Notes: generated from the letters alone by a model not told the origin. Numbered from the stretch's first letter, positions 20,697-32,689 are shown. The stretch is DNA of 64,000 nt from Caprella mutica (GCA_947561585.1 CANNZV010000424.1:388957-452956), one strand, 5' to 3'. Program-made: numbers and translations.

Positions 20697-20870
20697 AATG
20701 TCATTAAATATTATTAACGTATATCGTCTGTTTCCATTAAATTATATTTATGTATATCTTGCGTTGTCATTAAATATTATTCATGTATATCGTGTGTTTC
20801 CATTAAATATTATTTATGTATATCTTGCGTTGCCATTAAATATTTTTTTATGTGTATCGTATATTTTAAA
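20697..20870. repeat. ~37-bp tandem repeat
   Basis: Four to five units containing CATTAAATATTATTTATGTA followed by TATCGTGTGTTTC or TATCTTGCGTTGC. Confidence 0.85.
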
Positions 20871-20879
20871 CTTTAAGTG

Positions 20880-21410
20880 TAGTTTTTTTAGTGAAACGTA
20901 AAAGTGTGGTGTGAGGCCTAAATGGTTTCTTTTATTTTGTGACTTGAAAATTTCATTTCCTTTACTAATACCTAAAACTAAATCTATTAAATTTAATTTT
21001 CATCAACGTTCAGCAAATTCAAGAAATTAACTATGCAATAGGCACTTTAATTATTGTCATATATATTGTAATAATACAAGGCAAATTATCTATTACACAT
21101 TGCCAAATAACATTTTCATTAACTTATGTTGGACATGGGCATGAATTAATTAACTACATTACTATATTATAGTTAACCTGAAAAATCAATGGGAAAGTTT
21201 TAAATCAAAATTCTTTATTAGTAAAATTAAATTATTAAACGGTTTAGATGACAATTCATAACTTTAAAATTATGAGATTATATTTAATTGAAAGAAAAAC
21301 TCAAAGGGAAGATAATGGAAAGGAAAAATGAAAAGGAAAAATGAGAAGGTGAAGATGATAAGATGAAAATGATAAGGTGAAAATGAAACAGTGAAGATGA
21401 GAATAATTGT
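20880..21410. other. Non-coding stretch
   Basis: AT-rich with no gene. 21300-21400 is a purine-rich run of GAAAATGAAAAGG-like words. Confidence 0.45.
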
Positions 21411-21411
21411 A

Positions 21412-22150
21412 AATAAAGTACACATTGAAGAGTTAAAAAAACACCAAAAGTTGTAAATTAAATGAACTGTGAAGTGTTATATTAACAACCAATAGTTGTA
21501 AATATAATTCACAAAAAAGGGTTAAAAAAAAACACAAATAGTTGGAAATAAACTGCACAGTGAGGAGTTAAAATAACAACCAATACTTGTAAATAGAGAC
21601 AACAGTTGAGGGTTACAGCAACCACTTATAGTTGTAAATAAAGTGCACAGTGAAGGGTTAAAACAACCATCCATTTTTGACTATAAAGAGCACAGTTAAG
21701 GGTTATAACAACCATCCATTTTTGACTATAAAATGCACAGTGAAGGGTAAAACAACAACCAGTTTCTGACTATAAAGAGCACAGGAAGAGTTAAAACAAA
21801 CACCATTTTTTGACTATAAAAGGCACAGCTAGTGAAGGGTAAAACAACCACCATTTTTTGACTATAAAGTGCACAGTGAAGGAATAAAACAACCACCAAT
21901 TTTGACTAGGAAATGCACAGTGAAGGATTAAAACAACCTCCAGTTTTTCACTATAAAGGGCACAGTGAAGGAATATAACATCCACCAGTTTTGACTATAA
22001 AGTGCACAGTCAATGATTAAAACAACCACCAGTTTTTGACTATAAAGTGCAAAGTGAAGGGTTAACACAACCAATAGTTTTTGACTATAAAGTGCACAGT
22101 GAAGGTTTAGCACAACCTCCAGTTTTTGACTATAAAGTGCGCAGTGAAGG
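21412..22150 (+). repeat. 45-bp minisatellite, locus 2 (with diverged sub-type)
   Basis: The same family as 19860-20410. The left part uses the AATAGTTGTAAATAAAGTGC form. From about 21660 rightward the central words become TTTTTGACTATAAAGTGCAC. Frames on the minus strand are by-products. Confidence 0.9.
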
Positions 22151-22204
22151 TCAAGAATTCAATTCCAAACTCGTCTCGCTGAAAATATTCCTCCTAAAGT
22201 GACT

Positions 22205-22441
22205 CTAACAACTGTTCGTTTTTCGAATATTTTCCACTGCAATTCCTGGCATTTCGGCGTGACGAAATTGGCTCTTGAAGGCGAGAAAGTAGGCACTTGA
22301 CTCGTCAGTCACCTTTCGGAAGAGGAGATTCCCATTCTGAGTTATTCGAAACATTGGACTTGAATTCCCTATTCGTGAAAAGAATCTTAGAGTTGAAGCA
22401 TCAGTGGAATAATTATGAATGATGCTTTCAGGCTCAGCCAT
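22205..22441 (-). CDS. Possible 78-residue protein or exon, unknown
   Basis: The ATG at 22441 is in good context (CTCCATGG). The product starts MAEPESIIHNYSTDASTLRF and ends KTNSC at a TAG. Its composition is balanced and unlike the surrounding repeats. I recognise no domain, signal peptide or membrane segment. TTATAAATAG lies just upstream but too close to serve a transcript that includes this ATG. It may be a real exon, a fragment of a mobile element or chance. Confidence 0.25.
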   Translation of the reverse strand: MAEPESIIHNYSTDASTLRFFSRIGNSSPMFRITQNGNLLFRKVTDESSAYFLAFKSQFRHAEMPGIAVENIRKTNSC

Positions 22442-22449
22442 GGAGTCTA

Positions 22450-23990
22450 TTTATAAACTGATATTAGTAATTATTGGTCTAAATAGAGCAGTGGTTGTTA
22501 GAGGGGAACAGTCAGGGGATCAGTGCTGTGTAACTATTGAAACAGTTTAAATTTATTATACTATCCTAGAATTAGACTTTTCAGTTACTTATTTCAAGTT
22601 GGTGCGAATCGAATAAAAACAAAAATATTATGTAGATATAAAAAAAAATGTAGATATGAAAAAAAAATGTACAAATAGAAAAATAAACATGAAAAATGGT
22701 GAAGAAATATAAATAGGGAAGAAACATGTAAAAATGATAAACTATAATTGTAGAAATTCAAGAAAGATTCAGAAATTGTGAAAAATAATGTATGGGAAGA
22801 AACATGTAAACATGATAAAAAAATGAAAAATAAGGAAAATGTAAAGTCTAGAAATGAAAAATAAACATGTAAATATGATAAAAAATATATAGAAATAAAT
22901 ACTCTTGCAGATTTAAAATCGAGCAAATTGTTTTCATAACTAAATTTTACGTAACTAAAAATGAATTATTCTTTCTAACATTTTTAAATTGCAATTAGCT
23001 TAAATGAATGAATATTTTTGTGTTATTATGTAATTGGCAAAGCATAAAAAGTTGCATCAACCATTGTTGTCTGTAGTTATTTATTACGACTATTTTAAAG
23101 TTAAAGATTAGCATTTGCTGTAAGAGATGTATATCTATCTTATGTAACAGATTTAATAGTATAATGATGTTTTTAAATGTGCGTAGGATGATTTTCAAAC
23201 TGTCTTTAATCTTGCTAATTAATTAAGAATTCTAAAATTTGTTCTAATTTATAAATAATTATGAATCGAAATGTATAACTGTATATTGATTGTATTTTAT
23301 GTAAAATTAGCTGAATATAGTTGTTATGAATTTTAGAAAATGATATTTTTTTGTTATACTGATTTATATCAAGATTTTTTATTTTATATGTTGATTATCG
23401 ATACATCATCAGAATATTTCTGTTTGTTGGATTTTTTTTTGTTTTCTGCATATTTCACGGATATACTTTTTTTTCGTTATATGTGTCGATCGATTTTCGG
23501 TATTTTCATTTTTATTTCGTATTTTTCTGTTTTTTAATTGTTCTGTTATATGGATTTCTATGATCCGGATATCTAGCATTCGGATTTCTTTTATCCTGAA
23601 ATTTATTTTTGTTGTACATAATTTATAGTATCGTATCTGTTGATACGTGACATTTTTCTTGCAACCAACAGAGAAAGAGAAATTGTGTATAAGTATACTG
23701 TACATATATGGTGATAATTATTTTAAATTATTGTACATTATTATGTGTAATATTATATATTACCTGCAGTTTTCCAGTCATATTATTTCAATTCAATCAA
23801 TCTTCATAATAACATAATAAAGCTGTAAATATTTTTAATTATTATGAAAAATTAATTAGAAATTATTAGCAAAAGAGAAATTTTGATAATCTGCATTAAA
23901 TAAAGGGATTCTATTTTTACATTTCCTATATTGGAAGAGAACAATATTAAGATAAAATATTACTAATCATATATCTTCAATTCCTGCCTG
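22450..23990. other. Non-coding AT-rich stretch
   Basis: No gene. 22610-22900 is made of AAAAATGTAGATAT- and GAAACATGTAAA-like simple repeats. Short ORFs are by-products. Confidence 0.5.
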
Positions 23991-24004
23991 CAAGTATCGG
24001 GCCA

Positions 24005-24690
24005 ACAACAAAAACTCACACGGCAAAAGCCCTAGCGACGAAAGCCCACCCGACAAAAGCCCACACCGACAAAATCCCACACAGACAAAAGACCACAACG
24101 ACAAAAGCCCACACCGACGAAAACAAAATTAGTATTCCTGCAATATAAATAATCCATATATGTAAAGTTGGACGAATAACAATTTTACAGTTTTCTTTCT
24201 ACGGAATCAATGAAAATTTGTATTATGCACCAAATTAGGGCGCTGCTATCGCAGAACTTAATTAAGCCGTGGAGCAATAGTTAGCCTATAACTGTAAAAT
24301 AACCGAAATATTTTGTAGTTCCTTATTTACATATTGTATTTAACTTGTTCCAGGAAAGTAACGACAACACACACTTTATTTATATTTGCTCCTAGTTTCT
24401 ATAGTCTAGTGTTTTAAAATTAAGTTCTGCGATAACAGCGTCCTAATTTGGGGCATAATACAAATTTACAATGATTCCGTAGAAATAAAACTATTAAACT
24501 ATTATCTTCCTTCGTTCCAACTTTACATAAATGGATTATTTATCAGGAATACTAATTTTATTTTCGTCAGTGTTGGCTTTCGTCGGTGTGGGCTTTTGTC
24601 TGTTTGGGCTTTTGTCGGTGTAGGCTTTTGTCGGTGAGGGGTTCTGTCGTGTGGGCTTTTGACGCTGGGGATTTTGCCATCACCCTTTCG
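24005..24690. mobile_element. Foldback element FB1, arms built of 16-bp repeats
   Basis: The left arm carries about seven units of CGACAAAAGCCCACAC (24010-24127). The right arm carries the inverse, GTGTGGGCTTTTGTCG (24563-24677). The inverted symmetry continues inward: ATTAGTATTCCTG against CAGGAATACTAAT, then GCACCAAATTAGG and AGTTCTGCGATA words at 24220-24265 and 24413-24460. The central ~150 bp is unique. No ORF. Confidence 0.85.
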
Positions 24691-25635
24691 TAAGCATCAC
24701 GGATACCAATTCAAATAATAGTTACATAACAATTATATTATTATTTATTATTTCCTACATGATCAAAAATGTGGAACCGTCCGATAACATAAAACTTACA
24801 TTAGTCATTTATTTCAATATTCTATTTCAGTTTCGCAATCAAATTAATTCAATTAATTCCATTCAAACTTTTATATGATTTGACTGTGAATAGGAAATTT
24901 ACGTGACTAGACAGTCTGAAATTTTCAGATAAAATTAAGCAGTGATAAAGTAATTAACAAGTTACTTATATTATTTATAATAAAATGCTATTTCTTTATC
25001 ACCATTACAAAATTGGGGAAGGTAATGATTTGATCGGCATTTATTTATTTGTAATCTTGTTATCATAATTTAATGGTAAACTTCTTATTCCGATTATTGA
25101 AAAAGCATTCAACCAAATTGCCTAATATTTATGACATTTATTTTGAAAAATATATTGATATCTATATCTTAATTGCGTTTGTGTTCCGTACGTACGTTAC
25201 ACCTTTCAGAAAAAATAAGGGGGAAAGTCTTTGATTCCGTTTACTGGATAGAAGTTATAAAAACTATAGAAAATGATGTAAAGGCTGTAATACTATAATT
25301 GTGTTCTTAAATAAATTGTTTCATTTATTCATTGAATCTTTGATTCATCAATACATCGATTCATTATGAGAGTGTATTATAAGTATGTATCAATTTAGGT
25401 TCATAATTTTCATGTATCATCAGAAAGTCGAAATAAAAACTCCCAGACAGTTATTTTCCACACTGAAACCTCACGTTCCTCATTGTTCCTCATGCAATTT
25501 ATCCCTCATTAGTATGTATGTATTCATAGGCACATGTATCTCAGATTACGCTTGTATCGTACATACGCGACAGAGTAACAGTGTCTTAAAACGGGAGAAA
25601 AGACAAAAGAGAAAAGAATTGAATGTGAAAAAATG
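24691..25635. other. Non-coding stretch
   Basis: No gene. 24765-24805 (AAAATGTGGAACCGTCCGAT) matches one terminus of the D-type MITE family listed at 27314. Confidence 0.45.
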
Positions 25636-25639
25636 TTGA

Positions 25640-26190
25640 AGATATAAAAATTTAAGGTGGAAAATTGAAGGAGTTGAAATTGAAGGTCGAAAAATTGAAG
25701 GGAGAAAAATTTAAGATGGAACAATTGAAGGTGGAAAAATTGAAGGGAGATAATTGAAGGTGGAAAAATTGAAAAGAGGAAAATTGAAGGGAGAAAAATT
25801 GAAAGTGGAAAAATTGATGGGATTAGAATTGAAGGTGGAAAAATTGAAAGGAGAAATATCGAAGGTGGAAAAATTTTAAGATGATGGAATTAAAGGTGGA
25901 AAATTTAAAAATGGAAAAATTGAAGGTGGTAAAATTATAGCAGGTAGAAAAAATGGTGGGAGAAAAAATGAACAAAGAAAAGAAAATGATGGGAGAAAAA
26001 TTGATGAGAGTAAAATTGAAGGGAGAAAATTTGGAAGTGTAAAAATGGTAGTGAGAAAAATTGAAGGTGAAAAAACTTGAAGGTAGAAAGATGGAAGGGT
26101 GAAAAATTGAAGTTGGGAAAAACTAATGGGAAAAAAATTGAATTGGAAAAATAATAAAGGGAGAAAGAAATTGAAGATATATAAAGATTA
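25640..26190 (+). repeat. Purine-rich 13-16-bp minisatellite
   Basis: Imperfect tandem words GGTGGAAAAATTGAA and GGGAGAAAAATTGAA across ~550 bp, strongly purine on the plus strand. Minus-strand Phe/Leu/Ser-rich frames are by-products. Confidence 0.9.
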
Positions 26191-26807
26191 GAAGAATAAA
26201 TAATGGATGAATATAAAAGAGAAAGGAAAGGAGATGTTACCAAACAAAGTAATTAAAGATATTACAGTACTAATTGTTGCCAATAGCATTAAAAGTATAT
26301 AAGTATTTAGGGTGAAGAACTCAACAAGTAGTAGTTTCGAAATTTTCCAAGCTTTCAGAATCATTCGTGGTTCCCTTCTTCAGGGGCATACAGTTATGAT
26401 ATACAGTAGAGATAAATAGTGTCGCATCGATTGAGGGACGGTGAGCTGAAGGTGTAAAACCTTATTTTGTTAAGTGCCATATTTTTAACCCACAAAACTG
26501 ACGCCAAATTGCTAGTCACGTGACCCCAAAATAAGTAATTTACCGTCCTGCAAGAGGAGATATAGTTTTGGCCACTGACTCACCACTTGTTCAGGGGTAA
26601 CATTTATTAAAATACAAGCGACTTATAATTTCCCTACTCGTAATCTTGATAGCAATCCTAACTTCTATTTTTTTCATACATTTCAATTTTATTTTTTAAC
26701 TATCTCATTAATTATTTGGAACTATTTACTAAAAAAAGAAGAAAGAAGAGAATCATAATGAAGAGAAAAAGAGTGCAGCAATAAAAATATATACAGTAGC
26801 CTCATAC

Positions 26808-27152
26808 GTTAAAGGAAGAAGCAAGTGAACAAGTTTATAGAATTTTGAAACCATTTGATATTGTATTGAGCAATAGATCCAATAACACAATAGGAAATCA
26901 AGTCATAAGAGTAAAGATAGAATAGAAAAAGAATGTAAATGTAATGTAGTATACAAGACAGATTTTTAGGATTGTTATAATAAATACGTAGGAGAAACGG
27001 GTAGAATGTTAGATGATAGTATTATAAAACATAAATCCAATTTACATAAGAGGATAGAATAGACATAGATATTTTAGCATAATAGAGATACAGGCCATAG
27101 TTTAGAACATCGTCTGGAAAATAATTTAGTTGTCACAAGCGATATTCAAGTT
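26808..27152 (+). pseudogene. Penelope-like element remnant: GIY-YIG endonuclease region
   Basis: Plus-strand translation, with stops at about 26921, 26967 and 27058, gives SEQVYRILKPFDIVLSNR, then VYKTDF-stop-DCYNKYVGETGR, IIKHKSNLHKR, and after a frame change DTGHSLEHRLENN. This order (Y..L.P, VYK..C.DC, Y-V/I-GETGR, ..R/S-IIKH, G-H) is the signature of the GIY-YIG endonuclease at the C-terminus of Penelope-like retroelements. Stops and frameshifts show that it is dead. The RT part was not found. 26310-26395 may be terminal sequence of the same element. Confidence 0.6.
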
Positions 27153-27313
27153 TGAGTTCAATTAATTCAATGCTGTGAGACTAGAGAGAAAATAAGTTGT
27201 TAACAAGGGGCCGATAATTCCACTATTACATTCCCTGGATAATTGCAAGGGGATACTGGGGTAGAAAATGAAAAGTTATGCTTATCCAGTTATTTCAGAA
27301 AGTGAATTATTTA

Positions 27314-27562
27314 GGGTAAGTTACGAGTTATCGGACAGTTCCACATTTTCGATCATACATATGGAAAAAAATTAATTTAATCATTTTAAAAATTTCAATA
27401 TTTTAGAAATGGAAAAAGTAGTATAATATAATTTGAATTATTATTTGAATTTGTATCCATATTACCTACAGGTATCATGATGAAAATAATAATTATCATT
27501 ATATACTTTTTTGTTAAATAATTGTCGAAAATTTGGAACTTTCCAATAGCTCAGAACTTATC
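27314..27562. mobile_element. MITE family D, copy 1
   Basis: Inverted ends: GTTATCGGACAGTTCCACAT with TTTTCGATCAT on the left, and GTCGAAAATTTGGAACTTTC plus CAGAACTTATCC on the right. Related copies lie at 27981-28090, 38488-38698 and 44117-44266, with partial ones near 24765 and 36745. Confidence 0.65.
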
Positions 27563-27980
27563 CTTTCTTTGGAATTTGTTATTATATTAATTTTTATCAA
27601 TAGAGAAAGTCAAGGTAAGGCCTTAACAGATTAAGAGGGGACCAGCATTTAATCTTCTATGGTTCAACCGTTATTTAAACCTTTTAATCATCTATGGCCT
27701 CACCATAACTAAAAACTTTGAATCTTCTATGGCCCTTCATAATTACCTAACATTTCATACTCAGAACATGTAACATATACAAAAGTCTTTAAAGATTTCA
27801 TTTACTCATTAATGTGTATATCTCAAGATAAGATTTAGACCGAATTCACATTTAACTCTCAAAGTTAGTCAAATGCCAGTCATTTAGCCACCATTTCGTC
27901 TGTCGTTGATTACATTTGCATCTCTGAAGAAATCTAACACTCGCCCTAATCATTATTTAAAACTCATTTCGTGGGGCTAG

Positions 27981-28090
27981 GGTAAGTTCCAAGTTATAGG
28001 ACGGTTACACATATTCTATTATTATTATTCGATTAATATATAATTATACATAATCGAAAATGTGGAATCGTATGATAACTCAAAACTTAC
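27981..28090. mobile_element. MITE family D, copy 2 (short)
   Basis: Left end GGTAAGTTCCAAGTTATAGG, right end AATGTGGAATCGTATGATAA followed by CTCAAAACTTAC, close to inverted copies with little between them. Confidence 0.65.
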
Positions 28091-28317
28091 GACAAATGGT
28101 ATTAGCTTTTTCCAAAATATATATTTCGTGAATATTATATTTCATCTCATTTCGCCTGAAATTATTGTTCCTGTAATATTTTTTCACACTTTATGAGTTC
28201 CTTTATGATGCCTTTCCTGAAATAATTTACCCTAATCCGTCTTCTCTTGAAAATATTATAGCTTTGTGCACTGTTTTCTAGAAATGTTGCCACAAAAAAA
28301 ATTCAACTGGAATTGAG

Positions 28318-28385
28318 GTGACCGGGACATTCCACCCCGGTATATTCCACCCTAGGAATATTCCACCCCAGTAAATTCCACCCCA
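28318..28385 (+). repeat. 15-16-bp array ATTCCACCCC (unpaired foldback-type arm)
   Basis: Four units of the type ATTCCACCCCGGTAT. The unit resembles that of the FB4 arms at 43050-43130. No inverted partner was found nearby. Confidence 0.75.
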
Positions 28386-28399
28386 CTTTACGGGTTAGG

Positions 28400-28885
28400 T
28401 TTGTTAGTTATAAATATTAATCAATTTTTAATCTTTTATATAATACTATGTAACTTGCATTTTCATTGTAGCAAATTAAGCCTTTTGCTGATCAATTATT
28501 AACTGGTATTTATTTTTTCACTTTACATGTGATAGAACAGCAGAGGGAAAGGTTGTGTGAACGCTCTTTATCAGTTGAGGTATTTAGTTTTTCAATCACG
28601 AATTGATTATCTTCACTATCACTAACACAACAATGATATTAAATGTAGGATGGTGTCATAGAGTACTTCGTGTTAACTTATTTTTATTTTGAATTTGGTA
28701 CTTTGACTTCGAGTAAAAGTGGTGTAAAATAGTTTTTGACCGAAGACTATTTTTTACATCGAGAGTACTTTACATGTTTATTATTTTTTAAACAGGAAGT
28801 GGAAATTATTGCTCAGGGTTTTGAGACTGGTGATATTATTGCCTTATTAACAAAATACATCACAGAGTTCATAATACGTCTCAGA
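28400..28885. other. Non-coding stretch
   Basis: No gene recognised. The last ~30 bases hold CACAGAGTTCATAATACGTC, an isolated unit of the array at 29877-30060 that FB3 separates from the rest. Confidence 0.5.
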
Positions 28886-29876
28886 GGGTATCTGGAAAAA
28901 ATTTCCGTGACGAAATAATCCTCCAGCGGAAAAAAAACCCTCGCAGAAAAAATCCCCCCGGAAAAATCCGCCCAGAAAACATATTTGTTCCCTATTTTTC
29001 TATTGATAGTTGCATATTCCTAGTTTTAATCCTTGACCATCAGTCTCAACCTGAATGCCTAATAAGAAACATCAAATTTATGAGATGTATAGTCACTGTA
29101 GCGGTGGAGGTAATATTTAAATGAGTTAAATTTTGGATATAATATTATACGAAATTTTGTTTATGTTCAATACTTGTTTAGTTAAAATCAGTTTATTGCT
29201 GCATCGTTTATTCAAGTAGTAATACATATCAATAGTTAATTAGTTTCTTTCTACTGTTTATATATAATATGTATTACGTTACATGTATGTATGATAAATT
29301 AAATGTCGCAATCACAAAAGGTAAAGTTGTCTGTAATTCAATTTTAAATAGGTAAATCGTCTACGTCAAAGTCTTTTGTAATATAACAATTATTTCAGGA
29401 ATTTTGCTTAGATCAACTTAGTGCTGGTATCACTCCTCTGAAGAATAGCAAATATATAAAAAAATTTATTAGACTTCGCGATGTTGTATAAAAATATGAC
29501 GAATATAATTCATTTATAAGCTATATTAAGGCCATAACATACAATTTAAACTTTCAGTTTTGTACAGCTTATTCACAATTTTCAGATTTTTTAACGTCAG
29601 TTTGCTACAGTCTAAAGTTGTTATATTTGTTTATTCAAACTACTGTAATTTGATACTATAAGTACATGCTTTTCTCATTTTGTAGGTTTTTTTGGGAAAA
29701 AATGAATGGAAATATTTATTACATATTCTATTTTGACGTGAGGATATTCTTTCTTCGTTTAATGCTTTCCGGGGGATTTATTCCGGGGGTATTTTTTCCA
29801 GGGGGATTTTTTTCGGGGTGTTTTTTTCAGCTGGGGAATTTTTCCCTCCGGGGGATTTTTTCCTAGACCCGTCTCC
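28886..29876. mobile_element. Foldback element FB3, arms of 13-17-bp GGAAAAATCCCCC units
   Basis: The left arm (28886-28985) reads CGGAAAAAAAACCCT, CAGAAAAAATCCCCCC, GGAAAAATCCGCC. The right arm (29765-29876) is its inverse (TTCCGGGGGATTTATT and similar). The ~780-bp centre is AT-rich without a gene. Its flanks are units of the CACAGAGTTCACCATACGT array, so FB3 appears inserted in that array. Confidence 0.75.
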
Positions 29877-30060
29877 GAGTTCACAGTACGTCACACAGTT
29901 CATCATACGTCGCATATAGTTCACCGATCACCCACCATACCTCACAGAGTTTACTATACGTCACAGAGTTCACTGTATGTCATAGACTTCACCATACGTC
30001 GCAGAGTTCACCTTACGGCGTAGAGTTCAACACACGTCACTGAATTCACCATACGAAACT
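29877..30060 (+). repeat. ~19-bp array CACAGAGTTCACCATACGT
   Basis: About nine imperfect units. A single similar unit lies on the other side of FB3 at 28857-28885. Confidence 0.8.
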
Positions 30061-30227
30061 AACTGACAGAAAATAAACTCGTTCGTTCACACTTTATATC
30101 ATTCTAAACTAGCAGATGACATTTTCAATTGCTTTTCGCATGAATTTGATGATTGACTTAAGCAATTGAAGGAACTGTCAGCGAGAAAATTGATAGTCAG
30201 GAATGAGGTAGAAAATTTCCAAGAAAT

Positions 30228-30412
30228 TGATAGGATATACTTGATAGGAAGTACTTGATGGGATGTACTTGATAAGAAGTACTTGATGGGATGTACTTGA
30301 AAGGATGTACATGATAGGATTTACTTGATAGGATGTACTTGAAAAGATGTACATGATAGGATGTACTTGATAGGATGTATTTGATAGGATGAACTTGATA
30401 GGTTCATCCTAT
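30228..30412 (+). repeat. ~15-bp array GATAGGATGTACTTG
   Basis: About 12 imperfect units. At the right end TGATAGGTTCATCCTATCA is a short hairpin of the unit itself. Confidence 0.85.
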
Positions 30413-30541
30413 CAAGCTCCGTGTGTTGTGTTTATACTTATAGTGACTATAGCCTCTAAGCTGATTACGGGATATAGTTTATCAAAGTTTTCAGTGGTGT
30501 TAAGCTAATTTGTATTCAATTTTTGACTGTGGATGACTGAC

Positions 30542-31200
30542 ATGGAAGGTAAAAAAGAAAACTGCGAACAACTGACTCCCATCAATCGAAGTTCAAGCAG
30601 GGGAAAAGGTTCAGTACCCAAGTCGGATGCAGCCGAGTAAAGTGTTCCTATCACCTACATTTTGCAACTTTTTGAAGGAAATTTCAAATAATTCAAGATG
30701 GAGATCCTTAAAGAAATCAAGAAGAGAGATAGTGCGATTGATATACTTGAGAAAAAAATAATCACTCTTGAGCAAACTGTTCAAAAACTGTCGGAGCATT
30801 TGGAAAATTTTAAGGCGAACAATAAGAAAAGTGAGTTTATTTTGTCAGGAGCCACTGTGTAAGGATATGTGGGAGCAACTCATGACAACGTAACGCAAAT
30901 AATGCATAATATATTAAAAACTAAACTGAGATATGATTTTGCACTCACGACGTTTGGGCTGTAATCACAATGCTCAGGGTCCCGATAGGAGAAGGATATT
31001 GGTGAAATTATGGAGTGAGGGAGTGAAGGACAAGATTGTTAGAGTATGCAATCAACGAATCTCTCTGACTTATTTGTGAAGGATAATCTGACTCTTGCCA
31101 GATCTATGATTTTATTTGCTTTAAGGCAAGCCAAGCATAACAAAACTCGGAAAATCAATGGTTGTTGATCTCAACAAGGAAGAGTATTTGTAAGGGTCAA
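30542..31200 (+). pseudogene. Decayed LINE ORF1-like sequence
   Basis: An ATG at 30542 opens a basic, Ser-rich start (MEGKKENCEQLTPINRSSSR). A stop follows. In another frame comes a coiled-coil-like segment (EILKEIKKRDSAIDILEKK) and FILSGATV, then broken pieces resembling RRRILVKLWSEGVKDKIVRV and FVKDNLTLARSMILFALRQA. This order (coiled coil, then an RRM-like RNA-binding half) is typical of ORF1 in several LINE groups. Multiple stops and frame changes show that it is a relic. The link to any LINE in this window is not shown. Confidence 0.5.
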
Positions 31201-31307
31201 ACCCCAAGAATCAACTACTAGAAGTAGAAACTCTTTCTCAATACATGGGAGAAATTGAAATAATTCTGTAAAAAGTTACTGGACCTATATGTTAATAGCC
31301 TATACCA

Positions 31308-32680
31308 AGGTAACAAAAAATTGTCCTTGGGATATTCCGGGGAAATTCCCTGGGATTATTCCCTCGATATCGAGAGGATGCCCTATTTTGACGTTTTTGC
31401 GATATGGTGATAACCCCAAATGATATCGAGTGAATAATGATGGGATTTGAATATATTATCCCTAGAATATTCCCTCGATTACAAGGGAAGGGCAAAGAAT
31501 ACAGAAATTATATATTCCCTCGATAACAAGGGAATAAAATAAAGATAGTGAGGGATATTCCCTCAATATCGAGGGGATCAAATGGGAATATTCCCTAGAT
31601 ATCTAGAATAGAGGAAGGATATAAAATAAAAAAAAAACAAAATTAATATTTCCTAGCATGTATTGCATTTGTACGTGTACGTTTTACTTTGCATGAATTA
31701 GTTGAATGAAACATATTGTTATATAAAATAATTAAATGGTAAGAAATGGAGAAAGAAATGAATTGATTTTTCCGGGTCTCGAACCAGCACCTTGTTATCT
31801 TCTGCTTGCGATGCTAACCACTCAACCATCCTAGACACAGTAGAAGTAGGATTTTTAATGAACTTTGTGGAATATGATAACTCAAGTTTATTTTTAGGTT
31901 ATCATCGATAAATGAAGTTTCATATTTCATAGATTATTTCTTTTTTTCTTTTATAATCGTTTCTCTTATAATTTTTAGGGGATTAACTATTTTTCGCTAA
32001 TTCTAGGAATATTCCCTCGATATTGTTAGGGAATCAACTAATTTTTTGTAATTTCTGGAATATTCCTTCGATATCCTTAGGGGATCAACAAATTTTCAGC
32101 AATTCTTGGAATTTTCCCTCGATATCGATAAGGAATCAACTAATTTTCACCTATTCCTGGAATATTCACTCGATATCGGAAAGGGATCAACTAATTTTCA
32201 TTAATTCTTGGAATATTCCATTAATATCATCAGGGGATTAACTAATTTTCATTTATTCAGGGAGTATTTCCTCGCTATCGTTAGTGGGTGAAGAAATTTT
32301 CACTAATACTTGGAATATTCCCTCGATATCGTTAAAGGTTCAACTAATTTCACTAATTCCTGGAATATTCCCTCGATATCGATATGGATAAACTAATTTT
32401 CATTAATTCCAGAAATATTCCCTCGATATCGATGGGGATCAACTAATTTGGTATCGTTAGGGATCAACTAAGTTTCTCTAATTCCTGGAATATTTCCTCG
32501 AATTCGTTAGGAGATCAACTAATTTTCACTACTTCCTGGAATATTCCCTCGATATCATTATTGGATCAACTCATTTTCACTAATCCCTGGAATATTTCCT
32601 CGTTATCATTTTACGATAGCGGATAATGAGGGAATATATAGATATCGAGGGAATATTCCGATAATATCTCAATGTTACCT
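31308..32680 (-). mobile_element. Composite AATATTCCCTCGATATC repeat with tRNA-like segment, copy 2
   Basis: Begins AGGTAACAAAAAATTGTCC and ends AATGTTACCT. Same part order as 15632-16824, with a larger tandem section (about twelve ~50-bp units, 31985-32620). The two copies align along their length, including the unique stretch between head and tandem part (ATGAAACATATTGTTATATA in both). Confidence 0.78.
31772..31838 (-). repeat. tRNA-like SINE head with A and B boxes (copy 2)
   Basis: On the minus strand TGGTTGAGTGG (A box) and GGTTCGAGACC (B box) both match their consensus exactly, with the starts 43 bases apart. No tRNA cloverleaf closes around them. Confidence 0.68.
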
Positions 32681-32689
32681 ATGGAGCCC

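Noticed and set aside
24005..24690. CRISPR array
   Set aside because: Repeats are direct tandem units without unique spacers, mirrored in inverse orientation, in a eukaryotic context with introns and retrotransposons.
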